Positions 1 to 6,836 of a DNA stretch of 9,466 nt are shown here, piece by piece. Within the stretch, counting starts at the first letter, position 1. Each line of letters begins with the position of its first letter. Origin of the DNA: Flavobacterium sp. (lineage in GTDB: Bacteria; Bacteroidota; Bacteroidia; Flavobacteriales; Flavobacteriaceae); the NCBI RefSeq assembly GCF_021151785.1, contig NZ_JAGKWP010000091.1, forward strand, positions 1-9,466, read 5' to 3'. The translations under genes and the position numbers were made by a program. Under the pieces are notes generated by a model. That model did no database searches. It saw only the letters and a program-made list of their open reading frames with translations, and had not been told where the DNA came from.

Positions 1-42
1 ATAAAAAAAGTACTTAATGCATTTTTTATTTAAGTTTTTGAT

Positions 43-50
43 TACATTTG
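43..50 (+). promoter_or_regulatory. Promoter -7 element of the outer-membrane protein gene
   Basis: TACATTTG matches the Bacteroidota -7 consensus TAnnTTTG exactly and lies 11 bases before the ATG at 62. No convincing -33 TTG sits 17-23 bases upstream, where only a T-run is seen. A transcript started here would lack the in-frame ATG at 17, so this site favours the start at 62. Confidence 0.55.
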
Positions 51-61
51 TCAAAAAAAAC

Positions 62-1273
62 ATGAAAAAAATAATTATTTATCTATTCCTATTGAGTACT
101 AGTTTACATTTTGCTCAAAGTAAATTTGAACCTGGTTACTACATTGACAACAAAGGTAATCAAGTTCAATGTTTAATTAAAAATGTTGATTGGAGACTTA
201 ATCCGTCCTCTATCGACTTTAAGTTAAACGAAGACACAGCTATTCAAACAATAAGTACCAACGAAATAACATCCTTTTCAATTAACAATAAGGCGAAATT
301 TGTCAACAAAACAGTTCTTATTGATGAAACGATGTCTAATTTTCAAAATATTTCTAAAGACCCTAACCTTAAGTTTGTAGAAAAAAAAGTTCTATTAAAA
401 GTTTTGGTAGAAGGAAAAATTAATTTGTATTATTATGAAAATAATTTTTATGAACGCTTTTTTTTCGATCCTGAAGGTAAGATAGAACAATTAGTTTTTA
501 AAGAATACTATAATGAAGATGGTAATATTGAACTAGATGAAACATTCAAACAACAATTAAATAATAAATTTAAATGTGAAACTACCGAAATTTCTATTCC
601 TAATTTAAAATATAAAACAACAAGTTTAATTAAATATTTTATTGAAACAAATAATTGTTTAGGAGGAAGCGAAGGAAAAGCCAAGCTAATTTCTCAAAAT
701 AAGAAAATGAAATATAATTTTGGAATATTTATTCAAAGTAATTTTATTCATACATCTTATGATATTTATATTGGTAACATTAGAGGAAATTACGCTACAC
801 CAAACAAAACCATTTTCAATGGTGGAATAGAATTAGAATTTTTAATCCCAATTAATAACTACAGTTGGTCTATTATTTTTAATCCCAATTATACAAGTTA
901 TAAAGATAATATAAGTGTACGCAAGCCCGAATTTATTAATCCAGATTATGAAATTAACACCAAAGCTAGTGTAATTAGACTACCATTAGGGGTTAGAAAA
1001 TATTTTGAATTAAAAAAAGATAATAAAATTTTTGTGAACCTTTCAGCTAATTATAATTTAGTTAAAACTAGTATTGATATTAGTCGAGAATTTACCTATG
1101 AAAATATTAAATCACAGAGTTTAACTATAGATTTTGGAATTGGGTATAAATACAAAAAAATGTTTGCAGAATTTAAATTATATAATGGACATAGACTAAG
1201 CAGTGTAGGTGAAGATAAGTATAATTTTATTTTCAACCAAAGTGCAATAAGATTAGGGTATCAATTCTTTTAG
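62..1273 (+). CDS. Exported protein with probable C-terminal outer-membrane beta-barrel
   Basis: 403 residues; the exact function is not recognised. Residues 1-19 form a signal peptide: MKK, a hydrophobic stretch, then FAQS as a likely cleavage site, so the protein leaves the cytoplasm. Residues about 20-200 are a globular domain with a GYYIDNKGNQVQC opening and many alternating beta-like stretches. A Cys pair (NNC near residue 200 and an earlier Cys near residue 176) could form a disulfide. From about residue 215 (MKYNFGIFIQ) to the end there are repeated amphipathic strands with aromatic ends. The chain finishes AIRLGYQFF, a terminal-Phe beta-signal typical of outer-membrane barrels assembled by BamA. 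This resembles PorT or outer-membrane-beta-barrel-domain proteins of Bacteroidota. An in-frame ATG at 17 would bury the signal peptide behind 15 residues and lies before the -7 element, so 62 is preferred. Export and barrel fold are inferred; no ligand can be assigned. Confidence 0.8.
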   Translation: MKKIIIYLFLLSTSLHFAQSKFEPGYYIDNKGNQVQCLIKNVDWRLNPSSIDFKLNEDTAIQTISTNEITSFSINNKAKFVNKTVLIDETMSNFQNISKDPNLKFVEKKVLLKVLVEGKINLYYYENNFYERFFFDPEGKIEQLVFKEYYNEDGNIELDETFKQQLNNKFKCETTEISIPNLKYKTTSLIKYFIETNNCLGGSEGKAKLISQNKKMKYNFGIFIQSNFIHTSYDIYIGNIRGNYATPNKTIFNGGIELEFLIPINNYSWSIIFNPNYTSYKDNISVRKPEFINPDYEINTKASVIRLPLGVRKYFELKKDNKIFVNLSANYNLVKTSIDISREFTYENIKSQSLTIDFGIGYKYKKMFAEFKLYNGHRLSSVGEDKYNFIFNQSAIRLGYQFF

Positions 1274-1286
1274 AATTACTTAAAAT

Positions 1287-1320
1287 AAAAAATGGGGTTT
1301 TATCACCCCATTTTTTATTT
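1287..1320. terminator. Bidirectional rho-independent terminator
   Basis: An 11-bp stem (1287-1297 pairing with 1306-1316) has core TGGGG/CCCCA and an 8-base loop, and is flanked by A-runs on the left and T-runs on the right. It can end the outer-membrane protein gene on the plus strand, 13 bases after its stop. It can equally end the DUF1573 gene coming from the minus strand. It is the strongest hairpin of this gap. The remaining 1321-1374 holds only AT-rich sequence. Confidence 0.85.
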
Positions 1321-1374
1321 ACTTACACAGTTGATGTATAGTATATTTTTTTTTAATAAATTATAGTTTTATAA

Positions 1375-1803
1375 TTACAACCTAGGACCCTCTTTCTTCT
1401 TTTCCATTATACTAGGTTCTTCTTTAACAATAACCATCCCCTTAATTCTCAAAGCTATCATTCCATTTTCTTTATTAATTGCATTAGTAGTGACAGTAAT
1501 AGTCTTACTAATTGGTCCAGGATTCATATTGTATTGGACTTCAATTTTATCAGACCCTCCAGGAGGAATTGGATTTTTAGGAAAGCTTGGAATTGTACAA
1601 CCGCAACTACTTTTCGCATCTTTAATTATAAGAGGTTCGTTTCCTGTATTTTTAAATTCAAATATACGTTTTCCATTATCTTCGCCTTTAGTTACAGTTC
1701 CATAATTAATTGTCTCTTCTTTAAATTCAATTTTAGCACCATTTTGAGCAAAAGAGGTTAATCCAGTTAGAAATAAAACCAATAGAAATATATTTTTTTT
1801 CAT
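1375..1803 (-). CDS. Exported DUF1573 domain protein
   Basis: 142 residues from the ATG at 1803. Residues 1-19 are a signal peptide (MKKN, hydrophobic core, SFAQ), so the protein is periplasmic or envelope-bound; there is no lipobox Cys. Residues about 24-125 are a DUF1573 domain, an immunoglobulin-like beta-sandwich. Its hallmark SSCGCTIPSFP lies near residues 65-75 with Cys67 and Cys69, followed by IPPGGSDKIEVQYN. The Lys/Glu-rich tail (about 127-142) looks unstructured. DUF1573 proteins are common in Bacteroidota and have no firmly established biochemical role. An in-frame ATG at 1869 would add 22 residues before the signal peptide and lies upstream of the promoter at 1827-1856, so 1803 is chosen. 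The gene is transcribed away from valS and converges on the outer-membrane protein gene, sharing its terminator. Confidence 0.85.
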   Translation of the reverse strand: MKKNIFLLVLFLTGLTSFAQNGAKIEFKEETINYGTVTKGEDNGKRIFEFKNTGNEPLIIKDAKSSCGCTIPSFPKNPIPPGGSDKIEVQYNMNPGPISKTITVTTNAINKENGMIALRIKGMVIVKEEPSIMEKKKEGPRL

Positions 1804-1826
1804 TGTAATTAATTTTTGAACTTTTG

Positions 1827-1856
1827 TAAAAATAAATGTTTTCATTGAGTCAACAA
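1827..1856 (-). promoter_or_regulatory. Promoter of the DUF1573 gene
   Basis: On the minus strand, TTG at 1856-1854 (part of TTGTTG) is followed after 19 bases by TATTTTTA at 1834-1827. This fits TTG-N17-23-TAnnTTTG with one mismatch, the final G. The -7 element ends 23 bases before the ATG at 1803. Confidence 0.5.
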
Positions 1857-1892
1857 AACCTAATTTCATTTTTTTTATTCTGTTGATATAAC

Positions 1893-1900
1893 TACTTTTG
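1893..1900 (+). promoter_or_regulatory. Possible -7 element for a short transcript upstream of valS
   Basis: TACTTTTG is a perfect TAnnTTTG. The nearest TTG (1883-1885) is too close to act as the -33 box. Initiation near 1906 would give a leader of about 77 bases before the mini-ORF at 1983 and a transcript of about 180 bases ending at the hairpin 2058-2088. Confidence 0.4.
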
Positions 1901-1955
1901 CATAAATAATTACAAAAAGTGTACCAAATTAATAGATATCATTGCAATTTCTTTA

Positions 1956-1972
1956 CTCCTATTTTTAAGGAG
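1956..1972 (+). promoter_or_regulatory. Hairpin covering a perfect Shine-Dalgarno
   Basis: CTCCT (1956-1960) can pair with AGGAG (1968-1972) across a 7-base loop ATTTTTA. The right arm is the core of the SD AAGGAG (1967-1972), which ends 10 bases before the ATG at 1983. The 5-bp stem would hide the SD when folded, so it could control translation of the mini-ORF. The pairing is read from the sequence; regulation is inferred. Confidence 0.4.
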
Positions 1973-1982
1973 CGAGTCAATA

Positions 1983-2039
1983 ATGTCTGTTTACATTCAA
2001 AATCTTAATTTTGATTCGGAAAACTTTTTATTTTCCTAA
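1983..2039 (+). CDS. 18-residue mini-ORF resembling the start of an RRM RNA-binding protein
   Basis: The frame ATG to TAA encodes MSVYIQNLNFDSENFLFS. Residues 3-8 (VYIQNL) fit the RNP2 motif of RNA recognition motif proteins ([ILV][FY][ILV]xNL), and the first 10 or 11 residues look like the N-terminus of the small glycine-rich RRM proteins common in Flavobacteriaceae. The likeness fades after residue 11 and no RNP1 follows. The SD AAGGAG lies 10 bases upstream, the only strong SD at a gene start in this window. It could be the 5' stub of an RRM gene lost by internal deletion, a regulatory leader peptide, or chance. At this length the coding call is weak; the promoter-like site, SD and downstream hairpin raise it somewhat. 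Confidence 0.35.
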   Translation: MSVYIQNLNFDSENFLFS

Positions 2040-2049
2040 TTAACTTTTG
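2011..2049 (+). promoter_or_regulatory. Candidate valS promoter
   Basis: TTG at 2011-2013 and TAACTTTTG at 2041-2049 resemble the Bacteroidota -33 and -7 boxes. The -7 box has one extra base and the spacing is longer than the usual 17-23. A transcript from here would have a leader of about 60 bases that includes the hairpin 2058-2088. No better promoter is seen between 2089 and 2115. Confidence 0.3.
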
Positions 2050-2057
2050 TAATAACT

Positions 2058-2088
2058 AAAAAAAGTAATCTGTTTAGATTACCTTTTT
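2058..2088. terminator. Terminator-like hairpin just upstream of valS
   Basis: A perfect 7-bp stem GTAATCT/AGATTAC (2065-2071 and 2076-2082) with loop GTTT is flanked by an A-run (2058-2064) and a T-run (2084-2088). This is the usual form of a bidirectional terminator in AT-rich Bacteroidota. It ends 27 bases before the valS ATG. It may close the short unit starting near 1893. If the promoter at 2011-2049 is the real valS promoter, it lies inside the valS leader and could attenuate it. Confidence 0.55.
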
Positions 2089-2115
2089 AATATCAAACTT
2101 TTAAACTTATAAAAA

Positions 2116-4743
2116 ATGATACCTGCACAATTCGAAGCCAAACAAGCAGAAAAAAAATGGTATGACTATTGGATGGAACACAAATATTTCCATTCTACCC
2201 CAGACCACAGAACTCCTTACACCATTGTTATACCACCGCCTAATGTAACTGGTGTATTGCATATGGGACACATGCTAAATAATACCATACAAGATGTTCT
2301 AATTCGTCGCGCCCGACTAAAAGGTTTTAATGCTTGTTGGGTTCCAGGTACCGATCATGCTTCTATTGCTACTGAAGCTAAGGTGGTAGCTAAATTAAAA
2401 TCTGAAGGAATTAATAAATCAGACCTTACACGTGAAGAGTTTTTAAAACATGCTTTCGATTGGACTGAAAAATATGGTGGAACTATTTTAGAACAATTAA
2501 AACAATTAGGCTGCTCATGTGATTGGGATAGAACGAAGTTTACTATGGATGATGATATGTCAGCTTCAGTTATCAAATCTTTTGTTGATTTATACAATAA
2601 AGGATTGATTTATCGTGGTTACCGCATGGTTAATTGGGACCCTGAAGCCAAGACTACTTTATCTGATGAAGAAGTAATCTATGAAGAAAGACAAGGAAAA
2701 TTATACCATTTGAAATACCAAATTGAAGGAAGTGAGGAATTTGTAACGATTGCAACCACTCGTCCTGAAACCATTTTAGGTGATACAGCTATTTGTATTC
2801 ATCCTGAAGATGAGCGTTACTTTCATTTAAAAGGGAAAAAAGCTATTGTTCCAATTTGTAATCGTGTAATTCCTATTATTTTTGATGAATATGTTGATAT
2901 GGAATTTGGTACAGGTTGTCTGAAAGTAACCCCAGCTCATGATGTTAACGACAAAACATTAGGAGATAAACATGGTTTAGAAATAATAGATATTTTCAAT
3001 GAAGATGCAACTTTAAATTCATTTGGTTTACATTATGAAGGTCAAGACCGCTTTGAAGTTCGTAATGCCATTGAAAAAGAATTAGAATCTATTGGAGCTT
3101 TGTCTAAAGTAGAAAACCATGTAAATAATGTTGGAACTTCAGAACGAACAAAAGCTGTAATCGAACCTAGATTATCAGATCAATGGTTTTTGAAAATGGA
3201 CGAATTGGTAAAACCAGCCATTAAAGCCGTTTTAGAATCAGATGAAATTAAATTACATCCTTCTCGATTTAATAATACCTATGCGCATTGGTTAAACAAT
3301 ATCCGTGATTGGAATATTTCACGACAATTGTGGTGGGGACAACAAATCCCAGCTTATTATTATGGTGATGGAAAAGAAGATTTTGTTGTTGCTGAGAATA
3401 TTGAAGACGCTTTGGTTTTAGCTAAAGAGAAAACTTCAAATGCAAATTTAAAAGCTGTTGATTTACGTCAAGATCCCGATGCATTAGATACTTGGTTTTC
3501 CTCATGGTTGTGGCCAATTTCTGTTTTTGGCGGAATGATGGATCCTGATAATAAAGAATTTAAGTATTATTACCCAACTAATGATTTAGTAACGGGCCCA
3601 GATATTTTGTTTTTCTGGGTGGCTCGTATGATTATTGCTGGCTATGAATATACAGGAGAAAAACCATTTTCAAATGTATATTTAACTGGCTTAGTTCGTG
3701 ATAAGCAAGGACGAAAAATGTCAAAATCATTAGGAAATTCTCCTGAACCTCTAGGTTTAATTGAAAAATTTGGTGCCGATGGAGTGCGTGTTGGATTATT
3801 ATTGAGTTCATCAGCTGGAAATGATATTCTATTTGATGAAGAATTATGCAACCAAGGTAAAGGCTTTGCAAATAAAATTTGGAATGCTTTTAGATTAATC
3901 AAAGGTTGGGAAGTAGCTGACATCACTCAACCAACATCATCAAAAGCAGCTATTGAGTGGTATGAAGCAAAATTACAAAAGGTCTTAGTTGAAATTGAAG
4001 ATAACTTTGAAAAATACCGTATTTCAGATGCTTTGATGGCAATCTATAAATTGGTATGGGATGATTTCTGTTCTTGGTTCTTAGAAATCATAAAACCTGG
4101 ATACCAACAACCAATAGATAGAACTACGTTCAACAAAGCAATTGAAATGTTAGAGGCAAATTTGAAATTATTACATCCATTCATGCCGTTTTTAACAGAA
4201 GAAATTTGGCAATATATTGCTAAAAGAACACCTGAAGAAGCTTTGATTATTGCATCTTGGCCAGAAATAAAGCCTTTTGATGAAAAAATTATTGCTGATT
4301 TTGATTTTGCAACTGAAGTAATTTCAGGAATTAGAACTATCAGAAAAGATAAAAATATTGCCTTCAAAGAAGCTATTGAATTAAAAGTGATGAATAATGA
4401 AAAAGCATCTACTCACTTTGATTCAATTATTATGAAATTAGGAAATATTGTTGATTTAACCTATGTAATTGAAAAAGTGAATGGTGCTTTATCTTACCGC
4501 GTTAAATCAAATGAATATTTTATACCTGTTGGTGGCAACGTTGATTTAGATGCTGAAATTGCTAAATTAAACGAAGAATTAAATTATATCAAAGGATTCT
4601 TGCGTTCTGTGCAAGGAAAATTAGCGAATGAAAAATTTGTCAATGGTGCTCCAGAACAAGTTATTGCTAATGAACGTAAAAAAGAAGCAGATGCTCTTGC
4701 TAAAATTGCAACGTTAGAACAAAGTTTAGCGAGCTTACAATAA
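2116..4743 (+). CDS. valS: Valyl-tRNA synthetase
   Basis: 875 residues, full length for a bacterial ValRS, a cytoplasmic class I enzyme that charges tRNA-Val using ATP. The HIGH-type signature HMGH is at 49-52 after PPPNVTGVL. The KMSKS loop is at 534-538. The CP1 editing domain (about 190-340), which hydrolyses mischarged Thr-tRNA-Val, has TTRPETILGD around 214-223 and TPAHDVND with Asp276. LSDQWF (353-358) and WNISRQLWWGQQIP (399-412) return the chain to the Rossmann core, which continues through LDTWFSSWLWP (457-467). The alpha-helical anticodon-binding domain spans roughly 620-780. The C-terminal coiled-coil arm (about 810-875) is rich in Lys, Glu and Leu and contacts the tRNA. No Cys zinc cluster is seen. 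The start is preceded by A-rich sequence without an SD, as is normal here. The gene stands alone with its own terminator. Confidence 0.98.
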   Translation: MIPAQFEAKQAEKKWYDYWMEHKYFHSTPDHRTPYTIVIPPPNVTGVLHMGHMLNNTIQDVLIRRARLKGFNACWVPGTDHASIATEAKVVAKLKSEGINKSDLTREEFLKHAFDWTEKYGGTILEQLKQLGCSCDWDRTKFTMDDDMSASVIKSFVDLYNKGLIYRGYRMVNWDPEAKTTLSDEEVIYEERQGKLYHLKYQIEGSEEFVTIATTRPETILGDTAICIHPEDERYFHLKGKKAIVPICNRVIPIIFDEYVDMEFGTGCLKVTPAHDVNDKTLGDKHGLEIIDIFNEDATLNSFGLHYEGQDRFEVRNAIEKELESIGALSKVENHVNNVGTSERTKAVIEPRLSDQWFLKMDELVKPAIKAVLESDEIKLHPSRFNNTYAHWLNNIRDWNISRQLWWGQQIPAYYYGDGKEDFVVAENIEDALVLAKEKTSNANLKAVDLRQDPDALDTWFSSWLWPISVFGGMMDPDNKEFKYYYPTNDLVTGPDILFFWVARMIIAGYEYTGEKPFSNVYLTGLVRDKQGRKMSKSLGNSPEPLGLIEKFGADGVRVGLLLSSSAGNDILFDEELCNQGKGFANKIWNAFRLIKGWEVADITQPTSSKAAIEWYEAKLQKVLVEIEDNFEKYRISDALMAIYKLVWDDFCSWFLEIIKPGYQQPIDRTTFNKAIEMLEANLKLLHPFMPFLTEEIWQYIAKRTPEEALIIASWPEIKPFDEKIIADFDFATEVISGIRTIRKDKNIAFKEAIELKVMNNEKASTHFDSIIMKLGNIVDLTYVIEKVNGALSYRVKSNEYFIPVGGNVDLDAEIAKLNEELNYIKGFLRSVQGKLANEKFVNGAPEQVIANERKKEADALAKIATLEQSLASLQ

Positions 4744-4768
4744 TTTAATTAATAAAGAAATAAATTAC

Positions 4769-4808
4769 AATTGGGTTTGGCTTTTATAGTTAAACCCAAT
4801 TTTTATTT
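4769..4808 (+). terminator. Rho-independent terminator of valS
   Basis: A 10-bp stem AATTGGGTTT (4769-4778) pairs with AAACCCAATT (4792-4801) across a 13-base loop and runs into a T-rich tail (4800-4808). It begins 26 bases after the valS stop. Confidence 0.85.
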
Positions 4809-4809
4809 G

Positions 4810-5142
4810 CTATTGCTTAATGATTGAAAGACATCTTTCCAAACCATGTTTTTCTGTTTGAGCAATGAAAACCAAAAAATCTTCCTTGTCATTGTTAACT
4901 TGACAAGCTTCTAAGGCATTATAATATTGTATTCTACTTTCTAAGAACATTTAATATTCGCAATTACATAATCTTGTTATAATTCATCAACAATCTTGAA
5001 GTTCGTCTATCACCATCAAAAGAGATCAATAGTAGGCTGTCATTTACTCTGTAACTTAATTGATTGCCTTAAAAATTAATTCGATTGTTCCAATTTCTGT
5101 ATAAATTTTCTCTTTAATCCAAGCAATGACAAGTTTAGTCAC
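4810..5142 (-). pseudogene. Decayed Fic-domain gene, C-terminal part
   Basis: This otherwise gene-free stretch reads on the minus strand as fragments of a Fic (filamentation induced by cAMP) family protein, usually an AMP-transferase. At 5020-4982 the fragment FDGDRRTSRLLMN is a damaged copy of the catalytic motif HPFxDGNGRxxRLLMN; the His-Pro is gone and GNG has become GDR. That frame stops at TAA soon after. In another frame, from about 4950 to the TAG at 4810, LESRIQYYNALEACQVNND and then FLVFIAQTEKHGLERCLSIIK match the C-terminal helices of Fic proteins. Between them the frame has shifted. The upstream part (5142-5030) is partly open but not recognisable, and the N-terminal part and start are missing. 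Loss of the catalytic His, the stops and the frameshift all indicate a dead gene. The Fic identity is by recognition of motifs, not by alignment. Confidence 0.7.
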
Positions 5143-5165
5143 TTAAATATTAAGTAAATTATTTT

Positions 5166-5173
5166 TACTTTTA
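5166..5173 (+). promoter_or_regulatory. Possible -7 element of the alkaline phosphatase gene
   Basis: TACTTTTA differs from TAnnTTTG by its last base and lies 11 bases before the ATG at 5185, the same short spacing as at 43-50. No -33 TTG is seen at the right distance. I see no clear Pho-box-like direct repeat upstream, although the Bacteroidota PhoB site is poorly known. Confidence 0.35.
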
Positions 5174-5184
5174 CAAAAAAAATC

Positions 5185-6786
5185 ATGAAAAATTTAGCAG
5201 TTGCCTCATTACTCACTGTCCTTGGATGGGCACAAGAAAAACCCAAATTAGTCATAGGAATTGTAGTTGATCAAATGAAAATGGAATATTTATATAGGTT
5301 TTCAAATGACTTTTCAGATAATGGTTTTAAACGCTTAATGAATCAAGGTTACACTTACCATAATGCCCATTATAATTACATGCCCACTTACACTGCTCCT
5401 GGTCATGCCTCTGTTTTTACAGGAACAACTCCAGCAGTACATGGAATTGTTGGAAATGAATGGTTCAATAAAGAAATAGGTAAAGAGTTATATTGTACAG
5501 AAGATGAGACTGCAAAATTACTAGGTAATGGCACAGAAAGTGAGGGAAGAATGTCACCAAAAAATTTGCAAGCTACTACTATAACAGACGAGTTAAAATT
5601 AGCCACCAACTTCAAAGGAAAAGTTATTGGAATGAGCATTAAAGACCGTGGTGCCATTTTACCAGCTGGACATTTTGCAAATTGGGCATTTTGGTATAGT
5701 AAAACAGGTGAATTTGTTTCAAGCACATTTTATGGAAAAGAATTACCTAACTGGGTGAATCAGTTCAATGCTGAGAAAAATTATATGACTTACATTGAAA
5801 AAGGATGGGATCTATTTAAACCTAAAGAAACATACAACGAAAGTCTAACCGATAATAATCCTTACGAGGGAAAATTGTTTAAAAAAACACCTTTTTTCCC
5901 TTATAACATGAAAGAAATGTTCGAGGCTAATGATGCAGGTATATTGCGAACAAGTCCATATGGAAATAATTTATTGGCGGATTTTGCAAAAAGAGCAATT
6001 CTTGCTGAAGAACTAGGCAAAGATGATATTACTGATTTTTTAACCATTAGTTTTTCGTCAACAGATTATATTGGACACGTTTTAGGACCGCGATCTATAG
6101 AATTACAAGACACCTATCTAAGATTAGATGCCACATTAGCAGATTTATTAAATTATTTAGATACAACTGTTGGAAAAGGAAAATATTTAGTTTTTTTAAC
6201 TGCCGATCATGCCGGTGCAGAGAATGTAACTTATCTTAAAGACAATAAATATAATGTAAATAATCTTAACTCGAAAAATATTCAACAATCAATAAAAGAA
6301 CACCTAGAAAAAGAGTTTGGAGACAACTATTTATTAGATTATTCTAATTACAATATTTTTTTGGATAAAGCCAAATTAAAAAATAAAGGTGTAGACATTG
6401 AAAAAGTAAAAACATCTGTGAAAAACTTTTTGTTAGCTCAGGATTACATAAAAAATGTTTACACTGAAGAACAAATTCAAATAGCATCTGTTTCTGATAG
6501 TTATCTTCAAGCCATTCAACGCGGTTATGACCCAAAACAAAATGGAGAACTAATTATTTTACTTAAACCTGCATTTGTAGAATATTCAACGACAGGTACC
6601 ACTCATGGATCACCTTATTCTTATGATACTCATGTACCAGTACTATTTTTTGGTTGGGGCATTTCAAAAGGAGAAAGCCATGCTAAAAAATATATAACTC
6701 AAATAGCACCGACATTAGCTCAAAAATTAAAAATAACAATGCCTAATGGAACGCAATCAGAAGTTTTAGAAGAAATATTAAATTAA
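5185..6786 (+). CDS. pafA: PafA-type periplasmic alkaline phosphatase
   Basis: 533 residues, close to the roughly 546 of PafA from Elizabethkingia. A signal peptide (residues 1 to about 17, ending GWAQ) sends it to the periplasm. It belongs to the alkaline phosphatase / nucleotide pyrophosphatase superfamily and releases phosphate from phosphomonoesters with two Zn ions. The nucleophile is Thr70 in PTYTAPGHAS. Metal ligands by motif are Asp29 (VVDQ), Asp294 and His298 (STDYIGH), Asp341 and His342 (ADHAG), and His474 (THGSPY). Residues Asn91, Lys153 and Arg155 have the same spacing from the nucleophile as PafA Asn100, Lys162 and Arg164 from Thr79. Those residues favour monoesters over diesters, so this is a phosphatase rather than a phosphodiesterase. 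The start is chosen because the signal peptide begins there and A-rich sequence precedes it. It is a single gene with its own terminator. PafA enzymes in Flavobacteriaceae scavenge organic phosphate and are described as insensitive to phosphate; this is family knowledge. Confidence 0.92.
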   Translation: MKNLAVASLLTVLGWAQEKPKLVIGIVVDQMKMEYLYRFSNDFSDNGFKRLMNQGYTYHNAHYNYMPTYTAPGHASVFTGTTPAVHGIVGNEWFNKEIGKELYCTEDETAKLLGNGTESEGRMSPKNLQATTITDELKLATNFKGKVIGMSIKDRGAILPAGHFANWAFWYSKTGEFVSSTFYGKELPNWVNQFNAEKNYMTYIEKGWDLFKPKETYNESLTDNNPYEGKLFKKTPFFPYNMKEMFEANDAGILRTSPYGNNLLADFAKRAILAEELGKDDITDFLTISFSSTDYIGHVLGPRSIELQDTYLRLDATLADLLNYLDTTVGKGKYLVFLTADHAGAENVTYLKDNKYNVNNLNSKNIQQSIKEHLEKEFGDNYLLDYSNYNIFLDKAKLKNKGVDIEKVKTSVKNFLLAQDYIKNVYTEEQIQIASVSDSYLQAIQRGYDPKQNGELIILLKPAFVEYSTTGTTHGSPYSYDTHVPVLFFGWGISKGESHAKKYITQIAPTLAQKLKITMPNGTQSEVLEEILN

Positions 6787-6790
6787 AAAT

Positions 6791-6818
6791 AAAGCTCATC
6801 GTTTGATGAGCTTTTTAG
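6791..6818. terminator. Bidirectional terminator between pafA and lysA
   Basis: A perfect 10-bp stem AAAGCTCATC (6791-6800) pairs with GATGAGCTTT (6805-6814) around loop GTTT, with T-rich flanks in both directions. It starts 4 bases after the phosphatase stop and lies 18 bases beyond the lysA stop, so it can serve both converging genes. Confidence 0.9.
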
Positions 6819-6836
6819 TTTATAAATCATAATACG

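Noticed and set aside
17..61. In-frame upstream ATG at 17 extending the outer-membrane protein gene by 15 residues
   Set aside because: It lies upstream of the -7 element at 43-50 and would place 15 residues before a clean MKK signal peptide.
1359..1376. AT-only hairpin AATTATA/TATAATT overlapping the DUF1573 stop codon
   Set aside because: A stem with no G-C pairs and no T-run after it on the minus strand is too weak to call a terminator; the hairpin at 1287-1316 serves this purpose.
1804..1869. In-frame upstream ATG at 1869 for the DUF1573 gene
   Set aside because: It would put 22 residues before a normal signal peptide, and the promoter (1827-1856) falls inside the extension.
2050..2115. 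T-box or other known riboswitch upstream of valS
   Set aside because: The leader is too short, has no T-box consensus, and T-boxes are not known in Bacteroidota.
4044..4367. Minus-strand open frame of 107 codons inside valS
   Set aside because: It is antisense to the conserved anticodon-binding region of ValRS and has no recognisable protein features.
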